A DNA stretch of 64,000 nucleotides from Phycisphaeraceae bacterium (GTDB lineage Bacteria > Planctomycetota > Phycisphaerae > Phycisphaerales > UBA1924), in NCBI GenBank assembly GCA_019636515.1, contig JAHBXI010000004.1, positions 186,001 through 250,000 on the forward strand. Direction: 5' to 3'. Position 1 is the first letter of the stretch. Each line of letters opens with the position of its first letter. Shown here piece after piece: positions 1 to 10,748 of the stretch. The notes under the pieces were generated by a model, which had not been told where the DNA came from, did no database searches, and saw only the letters and a list, made by a program, of their open reading frames with translations. The translations under genes and the position numbers were made by a program.

Positions 1-395
1 ACGATGGGCACACAAACGCCCTGACGGGTCGAACCGCCTGATAGGATGGTCGCGTACCGCTCTGGGCGTGTGCATGGACCGAATCGCGCGAGCGTCCGGA
101 AGCGGCCATGCACGCCAACGCGGCCAGGGAATGGTCAAGATCGCGTCTGGGGGTACGGCAAGAGGTGGCCCGGGATTCGGAAAGGTCGGCGGGCCGTCAT
201 CAGGCCGTGTAGGATTGAGGCCCGTGAAGGGGGCTCATTTGGCCCGCGCGAGAATCACCCGGCGCCTGCCCGGTTTCGGGAAGCGAGGTACGGGGGTTTG
301 CGGCGTCCCGGGCCGGCGCGGCCAGGGGCGATGGGTGCCTGGCTCATGGTTCGGGCCGGCGGTGCCGGTGTGAGGTCGTCACGACGAGGTGAATC
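1..395. other. Upstream region without a supported gene
   Basis: The first 395 bases are very GC-rich and contain short open frames on both strands, but none has a convincing start, ribosome site or recognisable protein. They are probably the 5' flank of the pilM-like gene, perhaps with its promoter, but no clear -35/-10 pair can be named. Confidence 0.5.
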
Positions 396-2519
396 ATGGC
401 GGTTTCGAACGTATGCTGGGGCATCGAGATCGGGTCGTACGCGGTCAAGGCGCTGAAACTCGAGTTTTCCGACCAGGGCGCCAATGTCCTTGACTTTGCG
501 ATCATCCCCCACGCCAAGGTGCTCTCGACCCCGGGGATTGACCAGAACGACGCGATCCGCGTGACGCTGGGGACACTGGTCGCGCAGTGGGACTTGTCAA
601 AGGCGTCGATCGCGCTTTCGGTGCCCGGCCAGTCGTCGCTGGCGAGGTTTGCCAAACTCCCCCCGGTCGAGCCAAAGAAGGTTCCCGACATCGTGCGGTT
701 CGAGGCGGCTCAGCAGATCCCGTTCCCGCTCGACCAGGTTGAATGGGACTACCAGACCTTTGTCAGCCCGGATTCGCCGGATATCGAAGTAGGCATATTC
801 GCGATCACCCGCGAGCGGATCATGGACCGGCTGTTGTTGCTGCAGGACGTGGGGATTACTCCCGACCACGTGACGCTGAGCCCGATCGCGGCGTACAACG
901 CGATGGCGTTCGACCGCCAGTTCACGGAGAAGACGCCCGGGACGGTGATCCTCGACATCGGGACGACCTCGACGGACGTGGTGGTGGCGGACTCGGCGCG
1001 GGTGTGGGTGCGAACGGTTCCCCTGGGCGGGCACCACTTCACCGAAGCGCTGGTCAACGCCTTCAAACTCAGTTATCCCAAGGCGGAAAAACTGAAGAAG
1101 GAAGTCGAGAGCGGGGCGAACTCCAAGCACATCGCCCAGGCGATGCGACCGGTGTTCAGCGACCTGGCCCAGGAGGTTCAGCGGTCGATCGGCTATTACC
1201 AGAGTCTGCACAAGGAAGCCAAACTGACCCGGTTGATCGGGATCGGTTCGACCTTCCTGATGCCCGGCATCCGCAAGTTCCTCAAGCAGCAGTTGTCGGC
1301 CTCGATCGGCCCGATCGACGTGACCCGCGTCGAGGAGTTCGAGCGACTGCGGTACACGGGCCTGGCCGACGAGCGCCGAGCCGAGGAACTGCGGGCGAAC
1401 GTGCTGTCGATGGCCACCTGTTACGGCCTGGCGCTCCAGGGCCTGGGCATGAACACCGTCAACGCGAACCTCATGCCGACGGAGATCATCCGCAGGTCGG
1501 TGTGGAGGGACAAAGCCAAGTGGTTCGGCATCGCGGCGGGGTTGGCCGTGGCGACCGGGGCGGCGATGTTCATACGCCCGGTCACCGACAACTTCGCCGT
1601 CGCCGGCGCTTCCCCCGACCCGGTCATCGAGTCGGCGATCCGAGAAGCGGCGGACCTCAAGCGAGCCGCGGGCGAGGCGGCGGTCATCGGGGATGCGTCG
1701 GTGGACAACGGCCCGGTCAACATGATCTCGCTCCTTGAGAACAAGTCCATCCACGCGCACCTGCTCAACGACCTGTCGGCGATGCTCGAGGACTCCGCGA
1801 AGAAGGCGGGCATGGCCGAGGGATCGCCGTACGTCGTTCGGAATTTCACCACGGCGTACGTCGCCGATGGCGGGATCGTGGAGAGCGAGTTCGGAGGCAC
1901 GGCTCCCGGCCGCGCGATGGGCGGCGGTCACGGCGGGGGCCACGGAGGCGGGTTCTCCGGCTTTGACGAGGCCGAGCCGACCCCCGCCGCTTCCAGGCGG
2001 GTCGTTGAGTGCCAACTCGTGGTCACCACGACGCAGCCCGACGCCCGGAAGTTCATGCTGTCCACCATCGACCGCTGGCTCCGGGACAACAAGGTCAGGC
2101 CGGGTGTTCCCTACACGATCGTGGTGGAAGAAAACCCGTGGACGATGCGCGACGAGACCCGGGCCGACGCCTCGACGGCCGATGCGTCACGCCGCCCGCC
2201 CGACCGCTTCGGCGAGAGCCGCGATGGAGGCCACGGCGGCGGGGGACACGGAGGCGGCGGCCACGGCGGCGGGTTCTCCGACACCCGGGAATCGGTGATG
2301 CGTGGTGTCCAGCCAACCAACGTCATCGTCTACGGCGGCGGTCCGGCGGGTGATTCGGGCGTCGCCGCGGGCTCGCTCCCCCCGCTCGACTCGCTCAAGC
2401 CAAAGGATCCTCCGGGGAGCACCAGGGCCACGTTCGTGATCCAGTGGCACGTGGAAATAAAAGACCCGTCCAAGAGGGATGGACCCGAGGGTGACGGCTC
2501 GGTCGGAGGTGGCGCGTGA
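396..2519 (+). CDS. pilM: PilM-like type IV pilus assembly ATPase-fold protein with C-terminal membrane and Gly/His-rich extension
   Basis: The N-terminal ~350 residues have the actin-like PilM fold: a WGIEIGSYAVKALKL opening, VRFEAAQQIPFPL, and the phosphate-binding VILDIGTTSTDVVV segment. PilM is the cytoplasmic member of the PilMNO platform that links the pilus motor to the inner membrane. Family members are usually about 350 residues, while this protein has 707. After the PilM part there is one hydrophobic segment at about residues 374-394, then a periplasmic-looking region with two Gly/His-rich tracts (about residues 508-520 and 610-630). This looks like a PilM domain joined to a PilN-like membrane part (inference). 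The start ATG follows GACGAGGTGAATC. The downstream gene begins in a GTGA overlap with this stop codon, so the two are probably co-translated. Confidence 0.85.
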   Translation: MAVSNVCWGIEIGSYAVKALKLEFSDQGANVLDFAIIPHAKVLSTPGIDQNDAIRVTLGTLVAQWDLSKASIALSVPGQSSLARFAKLPPVEPKKVPDIVRFEAAQQIPFPLDQVEWDYQTFVSPDSPDIEVGIFAITRERIMDRLLLLQDVGITPDHVTLSPIAAYNAMAFDRQFTEKTPGTVILDIGTTSTDVVVADSARVWVRTVPLGGHHFTEALVNAFKLSYPKAEKLKKEVESGANSKHIAQAMRPVFSDLAQEVQRSIGYYQSLHKEAKLTRLIGIGSTFLMPGIRKFLKQQLSASIGPIDVTRVEEFERLRYTGLADERRAEELRANVLSMATCYGLALQGLGMNTVNANLMPTEIIRRSVWRDKAKWFGIAAGLAVATGAAMFIRPVTDNFAVAGASPDPVIESAIREAADLKRAAGEAAVIGDASVDNGPVNMISLLENKSIHAHLLNDLSAMLEDSAKKAGMAEGSPYVVRNFTTAYVADGGIVESEFGGTAPGRAMGGGHGGGHGGGFSGFDEAEPTPAASRRVVECQLVVTTTQPDARKFMLSTIDRWLRDNKVRPGVPYTIVVEENPWTMRDETRADASTADASRRPPDRFGESRDGGHGGGGHGGGGHGGGFSDTRESVMRGVQPTNVIVYGGGPAGDSGVAAGSLPPLDSLKPKDPPGSTRATFVIQWHVEIKDPSKRDGPEGDGSVGGGA

Positions 2520-3847
2520 GCAATGCCGTTTCATGGATCAAGGGGCACCTGGCCGTGGTGTCGTGCTCGGTGGTGATCCTCGTCGCCGTCCCCGTCGCGT
2601 GGTACTTCAGTTCCAACTGGAACAAGCAGATCCGCCAGAAGCAGGAAAACGCCGCCAAGGACAAGTTCAACGCCGTCGAGTCGGCGTCACGCGTTACCTA
2701 CCGGCTTCCGCGTCTTTCGGCGGACGAGCCCGCCGTTGAGGTCACCTCGGCCCCGAACTCGACGCTCACGGAGTGGTTCAAGGCGCACCGTGAGAAAATC
2801 ATCGCCCAGGCGCAGGGGATTGTCCGCGAAGCCGAGCGGATGAACCGGCGCGGCCACGTCCCGCTTGTCGAGGGGCTTTTCCCCGACGCGGCCGGGCAGG
2901 CCGCGCAGGTCAAAGCGCTCGAACTGGCCGAGAAGATCGTCTACACCGGGGCGCCGACATCGGCGTACCCGATGCTCCTGCGGAAGATCGGCGCGGGGAC
3001 GCCCCCGGAGCCGTCAAGCGTGGCGACCATCGTCGCCGACGAGCGGGCGAAAATGGAAGAGCAGATCACCGCCGGGACTCGCCGAGAACTGACCCCCGAC
3101 GAGCGAGACCGGGTCTCGAAAGCCCTGGTCGAGCGTCGGCTGGCCGAGTACCGCGCCCGCGCGTCCGAAATCTCCGTCTACGCGACCATGGAGGTCTTCC
3201 CCGCCGGCGGGCGAGGCCTGGGCAGCGATGTCCCGCGCGTCATGCCGGCCCAGCCGCCGGCGCTCGACGAGTGCTTCATGTGGCAATTTGACTACTGGGT
3301 TGTCTCGGACGTACTCGACGCGATCGCGCTGGCCAACACCGACCCGGACGGTCGTCCAAGCCCCGTGGATCGCTCGGTCGCCAAGCGACTCGAGCGTATC
3401 GAAACCAGCGACCAGTGGGTCATGGCGTTCGCCGCTCGCGGGTCGGATTCGATGGGCGAAAGCGTGGGCACGGTTGATTCAGGAAGCCCCGACGCCCTGA
3501 TCGAACCGAAGTTCTCTCGATCCATCACCGGCCGGTGGAGCGGGCCGGGCAACGCGGTCTACGACGTGCGCAACGTGGCGGTCACGCTTGTGGCGTCGTC
3601 GGCGCGTCTCCCCGAACTCATGGATGCCTTCGCAAGGACCAACTTCATGACCGTGACCGACCTCGACCTCTCCGAGGTCGACGTGTGGGCGGACCTGGAG
3701 CAGGGGTACTTCTACGGATCGGAACACGTGATACGGGCCAAGTTCATCGTTGAGACCATATGGCTCCGCAGTTGGACACAACCGCTGATGCCGGCGCGGG
3801 TCCGCGGGTACCTGGGGATCTCCTCCGAGAACCAGGGAAGGGACTAA
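2516..3847 (+). CDS. Single-pass membrane protein, probable pilus/secretion platform partner of PilM
   Basis: This 443-residue protein has a short cytoplasmic N-terminus, one membrane helix at about residues 8-30 (rich in Val, Ser and Ala, ending AWYFSSNW), and a long periplasmic domain with charged helical stretches. No family is recognised. The GTG start overlaps the stop of the PilM-like gene by four bases, which suggests translational coupling. One TM helix, a helical periplasmic domain and a position directly after pilM match the general architecture of PilN/PilO proteins, but no sequence motif proves it. It may be a lineage-specific platform subunit. Confidence 0.6.
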   Translation: MSNAVSWIKGHLAVVSCSVVILVAVPVAWYFSSNWNKQIRQKQENAAKDKFNAVESASRVTYRLPRLSADEPAVEVTSAPNSTLTEWFKAHREKIIAQAQGIVREAERMNRRGHVPLVEGLFPDAAGQAAQVKALELAEKIVYTGAPTSAYPMLLRKIGAGTPPEPSSVATIVADERAKMEEQITAGTRRELTPDERDRVSKALVERRLAEYRARASEISVYATMEVFPAGGRGLGSDVPRVMPAQPPALDECFMWQFDYWVVSDVLDAIALANTDPDGRPSPVDRSVAKRLERIETSDQWVMAFAARGSDSMGESVGTVDSGSPDALIEPKFSRSITGRWSGPGNAVYDVRNVAVTLVASSARLPELMDAFARTNFMTVTDLDLSEVDVWADLEQGYFYGSEHVIRAKFIVETIWLRSWTQPLMPARVRGYLGISSENQGRD

Positions 3848-3913
3848 GCGTCGTTCTTCAAGCAAGAAGCACGCCTATTCGCGGCGGATCGGGCCGCGGG
3901 ACGGGAACGCGAC

Positions 3914-6046
3914 ATGAAACTCAAAGGCATCGGCGTCGTTGAGCAGAATTTCGAGAAGGCCATCGTCGGGGTGGTCGGCCTTCTCCTGATCGGCACGCTC
4001 GCCGCTCAGTTCCTGTTCGAGCCGAACATGGTCACCGTCGGCAAGGGGCAGCCCGTGCCGCCCGGCCAGGCGTACCGGCCGGTCGAGGAGGCCGCCCACT
4101 CCCTGCTGGGCAAACTCGACCCGAGGGCCGCCGATTCTCTTGTGCCCGAGCCGCCCCGGGTTGACTTGCTCGCCCAGTACCAGGCAAAGGTCCGGGCCGG
4201 AGTGGCCCCGCGTCCCCGCATCGCGATGCTTGGGCCGTCGGTCAACCTCGGCGACACGGTGATCGCGGCGGGCGATCGGGCCGGAGCCCCCATCCGCATG
4301 GCGTCTCTTCCGGCGCCCCGTTCGGCCACCGTCCAGGGCTACGCCGCCACCATCGACCCGGTCGAGAAGATGCGAGTCAAGGAACTCGCCGCCCTGCTCC
4401 CCGCCGCGCAGCCGTACGACAAGCAGTGGGTGAGCGTGGAAGCGGTTCTCGACGGCACCGCGCTCAAGGCCGCGCTCGAGGCCGATCCGGACGGCGAAGC
4501 CGGGCCCGCGAGGGCCGTTCCACGCGGTTGGATCGACAACTCGATCGAGATCATCGGCGTCCAACTCGAACGACAGAAACTCTCCACCGACAGCATGTCG
4601 GCCGTGTTCGGCGGGCTTTCCGAGATCGATCCCGAGGCCTGGGGCCCGGCCGCCCTGGTGCCCGCCCCCCCGGGAGCGGCGGACCTGGTCGGTGAACTGA
4701 TCGCCAACGCCAAGAGCATGTCCGATATCGCAAACACGCTCTCCGTGCTGCGGTCCGATCCCGAGCGGATCATCAGGCCGGAGTTCTTCTCCACCATCGC
4801 CGGAACACGGTGGACCCCCCCCACGGAGGCTCGCCAGGCCGAGGCGCTGCTTGGAGGCAAGAACCCCGTCGATGTGCTCAGGGATCGAATCACCGAGCAG
4901 GAACGGGCACTCCGCGCGGTGGACCGCCGGCTGGCCGAGGCGGGTGGCGGCGGCCGCCGGCCCGACGGCGGCCACGGCGGCGATGGGGGCGGCCGTCCTT
5001 CATCCTCCGGTGGTGGTGGGGGCGGTCCGGCTTCGACTGGCAGGCCGCGAACCAACGAGCGGCAGATCCGTCAACTCGAAACCCAGCGCGAGACCATCAC
5101 CCTTCGGATTGCCGACCTTCAGCGCCAGATTGACACGATCGAGTCAGGCCTCGATCGGACGCGGCGCGATGAGCGGATGGAAGAGCGTTTCGTTCTTTCC
5201 AACCCGGCCATCCGGGTCTGGACCCACGACCTCACGGCCGAGCCGGGCGAGGTCTACCGCTACCGCGTCCGTGTCGTCATCAACAACCCGTTGTTTGGCC
5301 GGTCAGGCATCGGTGATGACGCCGCGTTGAAGATCCCCGTCGTGTACGGGGAGTGGTCGGACTGGACCGACGCGGTTCTGGTCATGCCCACGGATGTGTT
5401 TTTCGTGACCGGGGCCTCGCCGCGAAGCCCGGCGAGCGGGACGGTGACCGCCGCCGCCGAGTGCTTCGTTTTCTACTACGGCTACTACCGTCGGGCGACC
5501 ACCTCTCTCGAGCCGGGCGATCGAGTCCGGACGGTTGCCAGGACCCCGCCGAACCTCGCTACGTTCAATGAGCAAGTCCTCGCCCAGCGAGGTCCGGGCG
5601 CCATCCCTCTTCAGCCATCGCCGCGGATCGAGTCCGACGATCGCGAGTTGATGGACCCGCGCCGTCCCGCCCAGACCACCACCCGGGAGCCCCAGCCGTT
5701 CGACGACATGAACGGCCTGCTGATCCCGGCGGCGAAGGAAATCCCGGTCGTCATCAACGACATTTTCCTTGACGCCAACGAACAGCCCGAGATCGGCATT
5801 GGCCGTGCCACCGGCAACCGCGGAGAGGTCGCGGCGTACTTCCGCACGGCCGAGGGGCGGCTCACGACCCGGTTCCCGGCGACCGAGAGGGCCTCCTCGC
5901 TGTACCGCCTGGTCGTGGCCTCGGACCTGCAAGGCCAGACACAAGGCCAACCAAAACCAGAACAAACAAAGCAAGAGAATCCCCGCGAAATGCCCCGCCG
6001 TGAATCGCATGGCCATAGCGACGGTGGCGGGGGTGGGGGCGGTTGA
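3914..6046 (+). CDS. Large single-pass membrane protein with coiled-coil and Gly-rich segments, pilus/secretion platform candidate
   Basis: This 710-residue protein follows the two preceding genes after 66 bases. It has a membrane helix at about residues 15-32 (IVGVVGLLLIGTLAAQFLF), a long periplasmic region, a Gly-rich linker with His at about residues 345-375, a predicted coiled coil at about residues 380-425 (RQIRQLETQRETITLRIADL), a globular C-terminal domain, and a Gln/Lys/Pro-rich tail ending HGHSDGGGGGGG. No family is recognised. Context suggests it works with the PilM-like protein. The repeated use of Gly/His-rich segments in this protein and the PilM-like protein suggests a shared structural or metal-binding property (inference). 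Confidence 0.55.
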   Translation: MKLKGIGVVEQNFEKAIVGVVGLLLIGTLAAQFLFEPNMVTVGKGQPVPPGQAYRPVEEAAHSLLGKLDPRAADSLVPEPPRVDLLAQYQAKVRAGVAPRPRIAMLGPSVNLGDTVIAAGDRAGAPIRMASLPAPRSATVQGYAATIDPVEKMRVKELAALLPAAQPYDKQWVSVEAVLDGTALKAALEADPDGEAGPARAVPRGWIDNSIEIIGVQLERQKLSTDSMSAVFGGLSEIDPEAWGPAALVPAPPGAADLVGELIANAKSMSDIANTLSVLRSDPERIIRPEFFSTIAGTRWTPPTEARQAEALLGGKNPVDVLRDRITEQERALRAVDRRLAEAGGGGRRPDGGHGGDGGGRPSSSGGGGGGPASTGRPRTNERQIRQLETQRETITLRIADLQRQIDTIESGLDRTRRDERMEERFVLSNPAIRVWTHDLTAEPGEVYRYRVRVVINNPLFGRSGIGDDAALKIPVVYGEWSDWTDAVLVMPTDVFFVTGASPRSPASGTVTAAAECFVFYYGYYRRATTSLEPGDRVRTVARTPPNLATFNEQVLAQRGPGAIPLQPSPRIESDDRELMDPRRPAQTTTREPQPFDDMNGLLIPAAKEIPVVINDIFLDANEQPEIGIGRATGNRGEVAAYFRTAEGRLTTRFPATERASSLYRLVVASDLQGQTQGQPKPEQTKQENPREMPRRESHGHSDGGGGGGG

Positions 6047-6638
6047 GAGGGTGGCGGGAGTGAACGGTTCGCGGGGCCGATCGAAAAAATCGGTTGGAAC
6101 CTTCTTGACTCATCGGGGGTTGTTCCTAGAGTCACCTCCGCCCAATTCGGGGCGTGTCATTTGCCGGAACCGTGGTGGCTTCTGGCGGATGAAGGAAGTT
6201 TGCGGGGGTTGAGGAGGCCGCCGGGAGGCGGTTGAGTGGGTCTGAATCGGGTGAAAACCCGTCTCCGGCTCTTTTCTTTGACATCCGGATATGGACGAAC
6301 GTGTATGTGTCGGTGCGCCCGCCGTCTTCGGCATCCCGAAAGGGGTCCGCGGCCGGATCGGGTGATACCGACGGAAACTGCGAGAATTGAAGATTCTCTT
6401 GCAGCGCCACTTTGTGGTTGGCCGGTTTGTCCGGGTCAAGGCGATCCCGTAAGGGAACGTCGGTGTCCCGGGCCGGTGGCCTGAAATTACTCATCAGGCA
6501 ACGCGCAATCGGGTCGTCGATCATGCGAGCGGTCCGTCGAAGGACGGGTTGTTCGGATGGCGGCGATACACCGCGACTCCGTGCGATGCAGCACGGGGAA
6601 GGCGACGGGGTTTGACCGTCGCCGTGGTCGCGGCGTCC
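6047..6638. other. Region upstream of 23S rRNA, no 16S gene
   Basis: About 590 bases lie between the last pilus-unit gene and the 23S rRNA. No 16S rRNA 3' end (no GTAACAAGGTA or GGATCACCTCC motif) and no tRNA is visible. Short open frames here have no support. The stretch probably carries the promoter and leader of an independent 23S-5S transcription unit. Confidence 0.6.
6105..6132 (+). promoter_or_regulatory. Candidate sigma-70-like promoter for the 23S-5S unit
   Basis: TTGACT at 6105-6110 and TAGAGT at 6127-6132 are separated by 16 bases, about 510 bases before the 23S gene. A second -35-like TTGACA lies at 6278-6283, but with a poor -10 at 6301. Either could drive the rRNA unit. The match is by eye only. 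Confidence 0.25.
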
Positions 6639-9373
<2,735 letters not shown>

Positions 9374-9629
9374 AGACGCCGGATCGGCGCCACCGAGAAT
9401 CCCAGCGATTCTTCCGTGGCCGCGGTTCCCGCGTCGGCAAAGTGGAACGTCATCGCCCTCCGGCGATGACCGTCCGCAAGAGATCTTCTCCCTCCAGGTT
9501 TCCATGCATTTCGTGCGGGTCGGTGCCGTTTGTCGTTCCCCTCCGGGGTACGCCAGTGCCCGGCTCGCCACACGTTCGTCCAACCGGACTTCAATCCCGC
9601 CGCCGTCAATCGCGGCGAGCGGGGTTTTG
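9374..9629 (+). other. 23S-5S internal transcribed spacer
   Basis: About 256 bases separate 23S from 5S. It contains the outer arm of the 23S processing stem and no tRNA. Short open frames here should be regarded as non-coding. Confidence 0.7.
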
Positions 9630-9735
9630 TCGGTGATCACAGGCATCGGGAAACACCTGTTCCCATCCCGAACACAGCAGTTAAGCCGATGCCGCCGATG
9701 ATACTGCATCGCGGGAAAGTAGGTCATCGCCGACT
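9630..9735 (+). rRNA. rrf: 5S ribosomal RNA
   Basis: The terminal stem GTCGGTGAT (9630-9638) pairs with ATCGCCGAC (9727-9735), allowing one G-U pair. Between them are the typical loop A/helix III motif CCCATCCCGAACACAG and GTTAAGCC, and the 3' part CGCGGGAAAGTAGGTCATCG. The length of about 106 nt is near the lower end for bacterial 5S. It lies 256 bases after 23S. Confidence 0.93.
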
Positions 9736-9739
9736 CTTG

Positions 9740-9774
9740 AGCCCCTTGAGGTAAACCTCACGGGGCTCTTTTCG
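9740..9774 (+). terminator. Rho-independent terminator of the rRNA unit
   Basis: GAGCCCC at 9740-9746 and TGAGG pair with CCTCA and GGGGCTC around a TAAA loop, followed by TTTTCGTTTT. The hairpin starts five bases after the 5S 3' end. Confidence 0.85.
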
Positions 9775-9850
9775 TTTTGCGGTTTCAAACCACTCCGCCG
9801 GTGTTTTCGTGTACCCTCTATCGTGATCGTGCAGTCGAAAGGGGGACGGC

Positions 9851-10318
9851 GTGTCTTTGAAGCGGCTCTTGTGCTATGTTCGGCTCGAATTGCTGGTGTT
9901 ACGCCGCCAGTTTGTTCCCAAGCGGTCGTGTCGCAGTGATCGAGCCAAGTACCGCCGCAACATCGGGCCGTTGAGCGACCTGAGCACGGTGTTTCACTTT
10001 ACGTCTGTACGGGCGTGCAAGGGAATCCTTCAGGGCGGGTTCCGAGAATCCAGGAGCGGGTGGCTGGGTCCCGGGGTGTACGCGGGGACATTGCCCAACC
10101 CGCCTGGCTGGCTGAAGATATGGCTGTGGGGCCAGTACAACTGCCCGGTCCGTGTGCCCATAAAACGGCTCGGGAAACAGGATTTTTCAAAAGTTGCACG
10201 GGTTTTTCCGCCGTATACAGTAGTGGTACGAAGGTCGGAGTGGCCGGATCATCCGCTATTTCGTCCGTGCCCCAAGGATCTGCTCGCCGATGTCCAGGCA
10301 GTCTCAACATGCTCGTGA
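9851..10318 (+). CDS. Small protein resembling HYD1-type ADP-ribosyltransferase toxins
   Basis: The 155-residue product has an Arg/Lys-rich N-terminus, then VFHFTSVRACKGILQGGFRE and GWLGPGVYAGTLPNPPG. An H-F/Y-T strand, an 'Il..GF' helix and a GPGVY motif some 25-30 residues later match what is described for Tox-ART-HYD1 ADP-ribosyltransferase domains (family knowledge, matched by eye). Candidate catalytic residues are the His of FHFT, the Tyr of GVY and an acidic residue such as the Glu of RRSEWPD. No signal peptide is visible. The start is GTG after GAAAGGGGGACG. Third codon positions are less G/C-biased than in neighbouring core genes, which fits recent acquisition. It overlaps the next gene by 29 bases. 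It could instead be an unrelated small protein. Confidence 0.5.
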   Translation: MSLKRLLCYVRLELLVLRRQFVPKRSCRSDRAKYRRNIGPLSDLSTVFHFTSVRACKGILQGGFRESRSGWLGPGVYAGTLPNPPGWLKIWLWGQYNCPVRVPIKRLGKQDFSKVARVFPPYTVVVRRSEWPDHPLFRPCPKDLLADVQAVSTCS

Positions 10319-10748
10319 CCATGTGCGGGCATCCGCGATGGCGCCGGTGTGGTGGTTTGCGTTCGCAAACGTAGCCGTGGCCTTTACTCTCTCACTGGGC
10401 CTTCATGCGACCCTGTCGCTCTTGACGGGGCGGTGGTGGGCGCACGCGATGGTGGCGCCCGTGTTTTTCTTGGTGTCGCTCGGTGTCGTGCATCACGCGC
10501 TTTCCACGGTGACCAATACGCTGGTGCAGGCCGTGTTTGTGCGTCTCGGGAAGTCCGGCGATCCCGCGGCTCCGATCCTCGATGATGTTCCGGTGGGGCT
10601 ACCGCTTCGCTCGCCATACAGATCGGTCGCCGGAGTGGGTGGATACGTGCGCGGGCCTTGGCGGCTCAATGCCAACCGCCCTACTCGCCCTGTACGCTGC
10701 GATGAGGGGGTGTACATGCCGGGCGGCGTCCGATTGGCGATGCCGTGA
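10290..10748 (+). CDS. Small two-helix membrane protein, unknown function
   Basis: The 152-residue product has two hydrophobic segments, at about residues 20-45 (WWFAFANVAVAFTLSLGL) and 53-73 (AMVAPVFFLVSLGVVHHAL), followed by a polar, Arg/Pro-rich C-terminal half. No family is recognised. The start ATG lies inside the preceding ART-like gene, with an alternative ATG at 10338. Its TGA stop overlaps the ATG of the TPR gene (TGATG), so all three genes are probably translated together. By position it could be an immunity or export factor for the ART-like protein, but the sequence gives no direct evidence. Confidence 0.5.
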   Translation: MSRQSQHARDHVRASAMAPVWWFAFANVAVAFTLSLGLHATLSLLTGRWWAHAMVAPVFFLVSLGVVHHALSTVTNTLVQAVFVRLGKSGDPAAPILDDVPVGLPLRSPYRSVAGVGGYVRGPWRLNANRPTRPVRCDEGVYMPGGVRLAMP

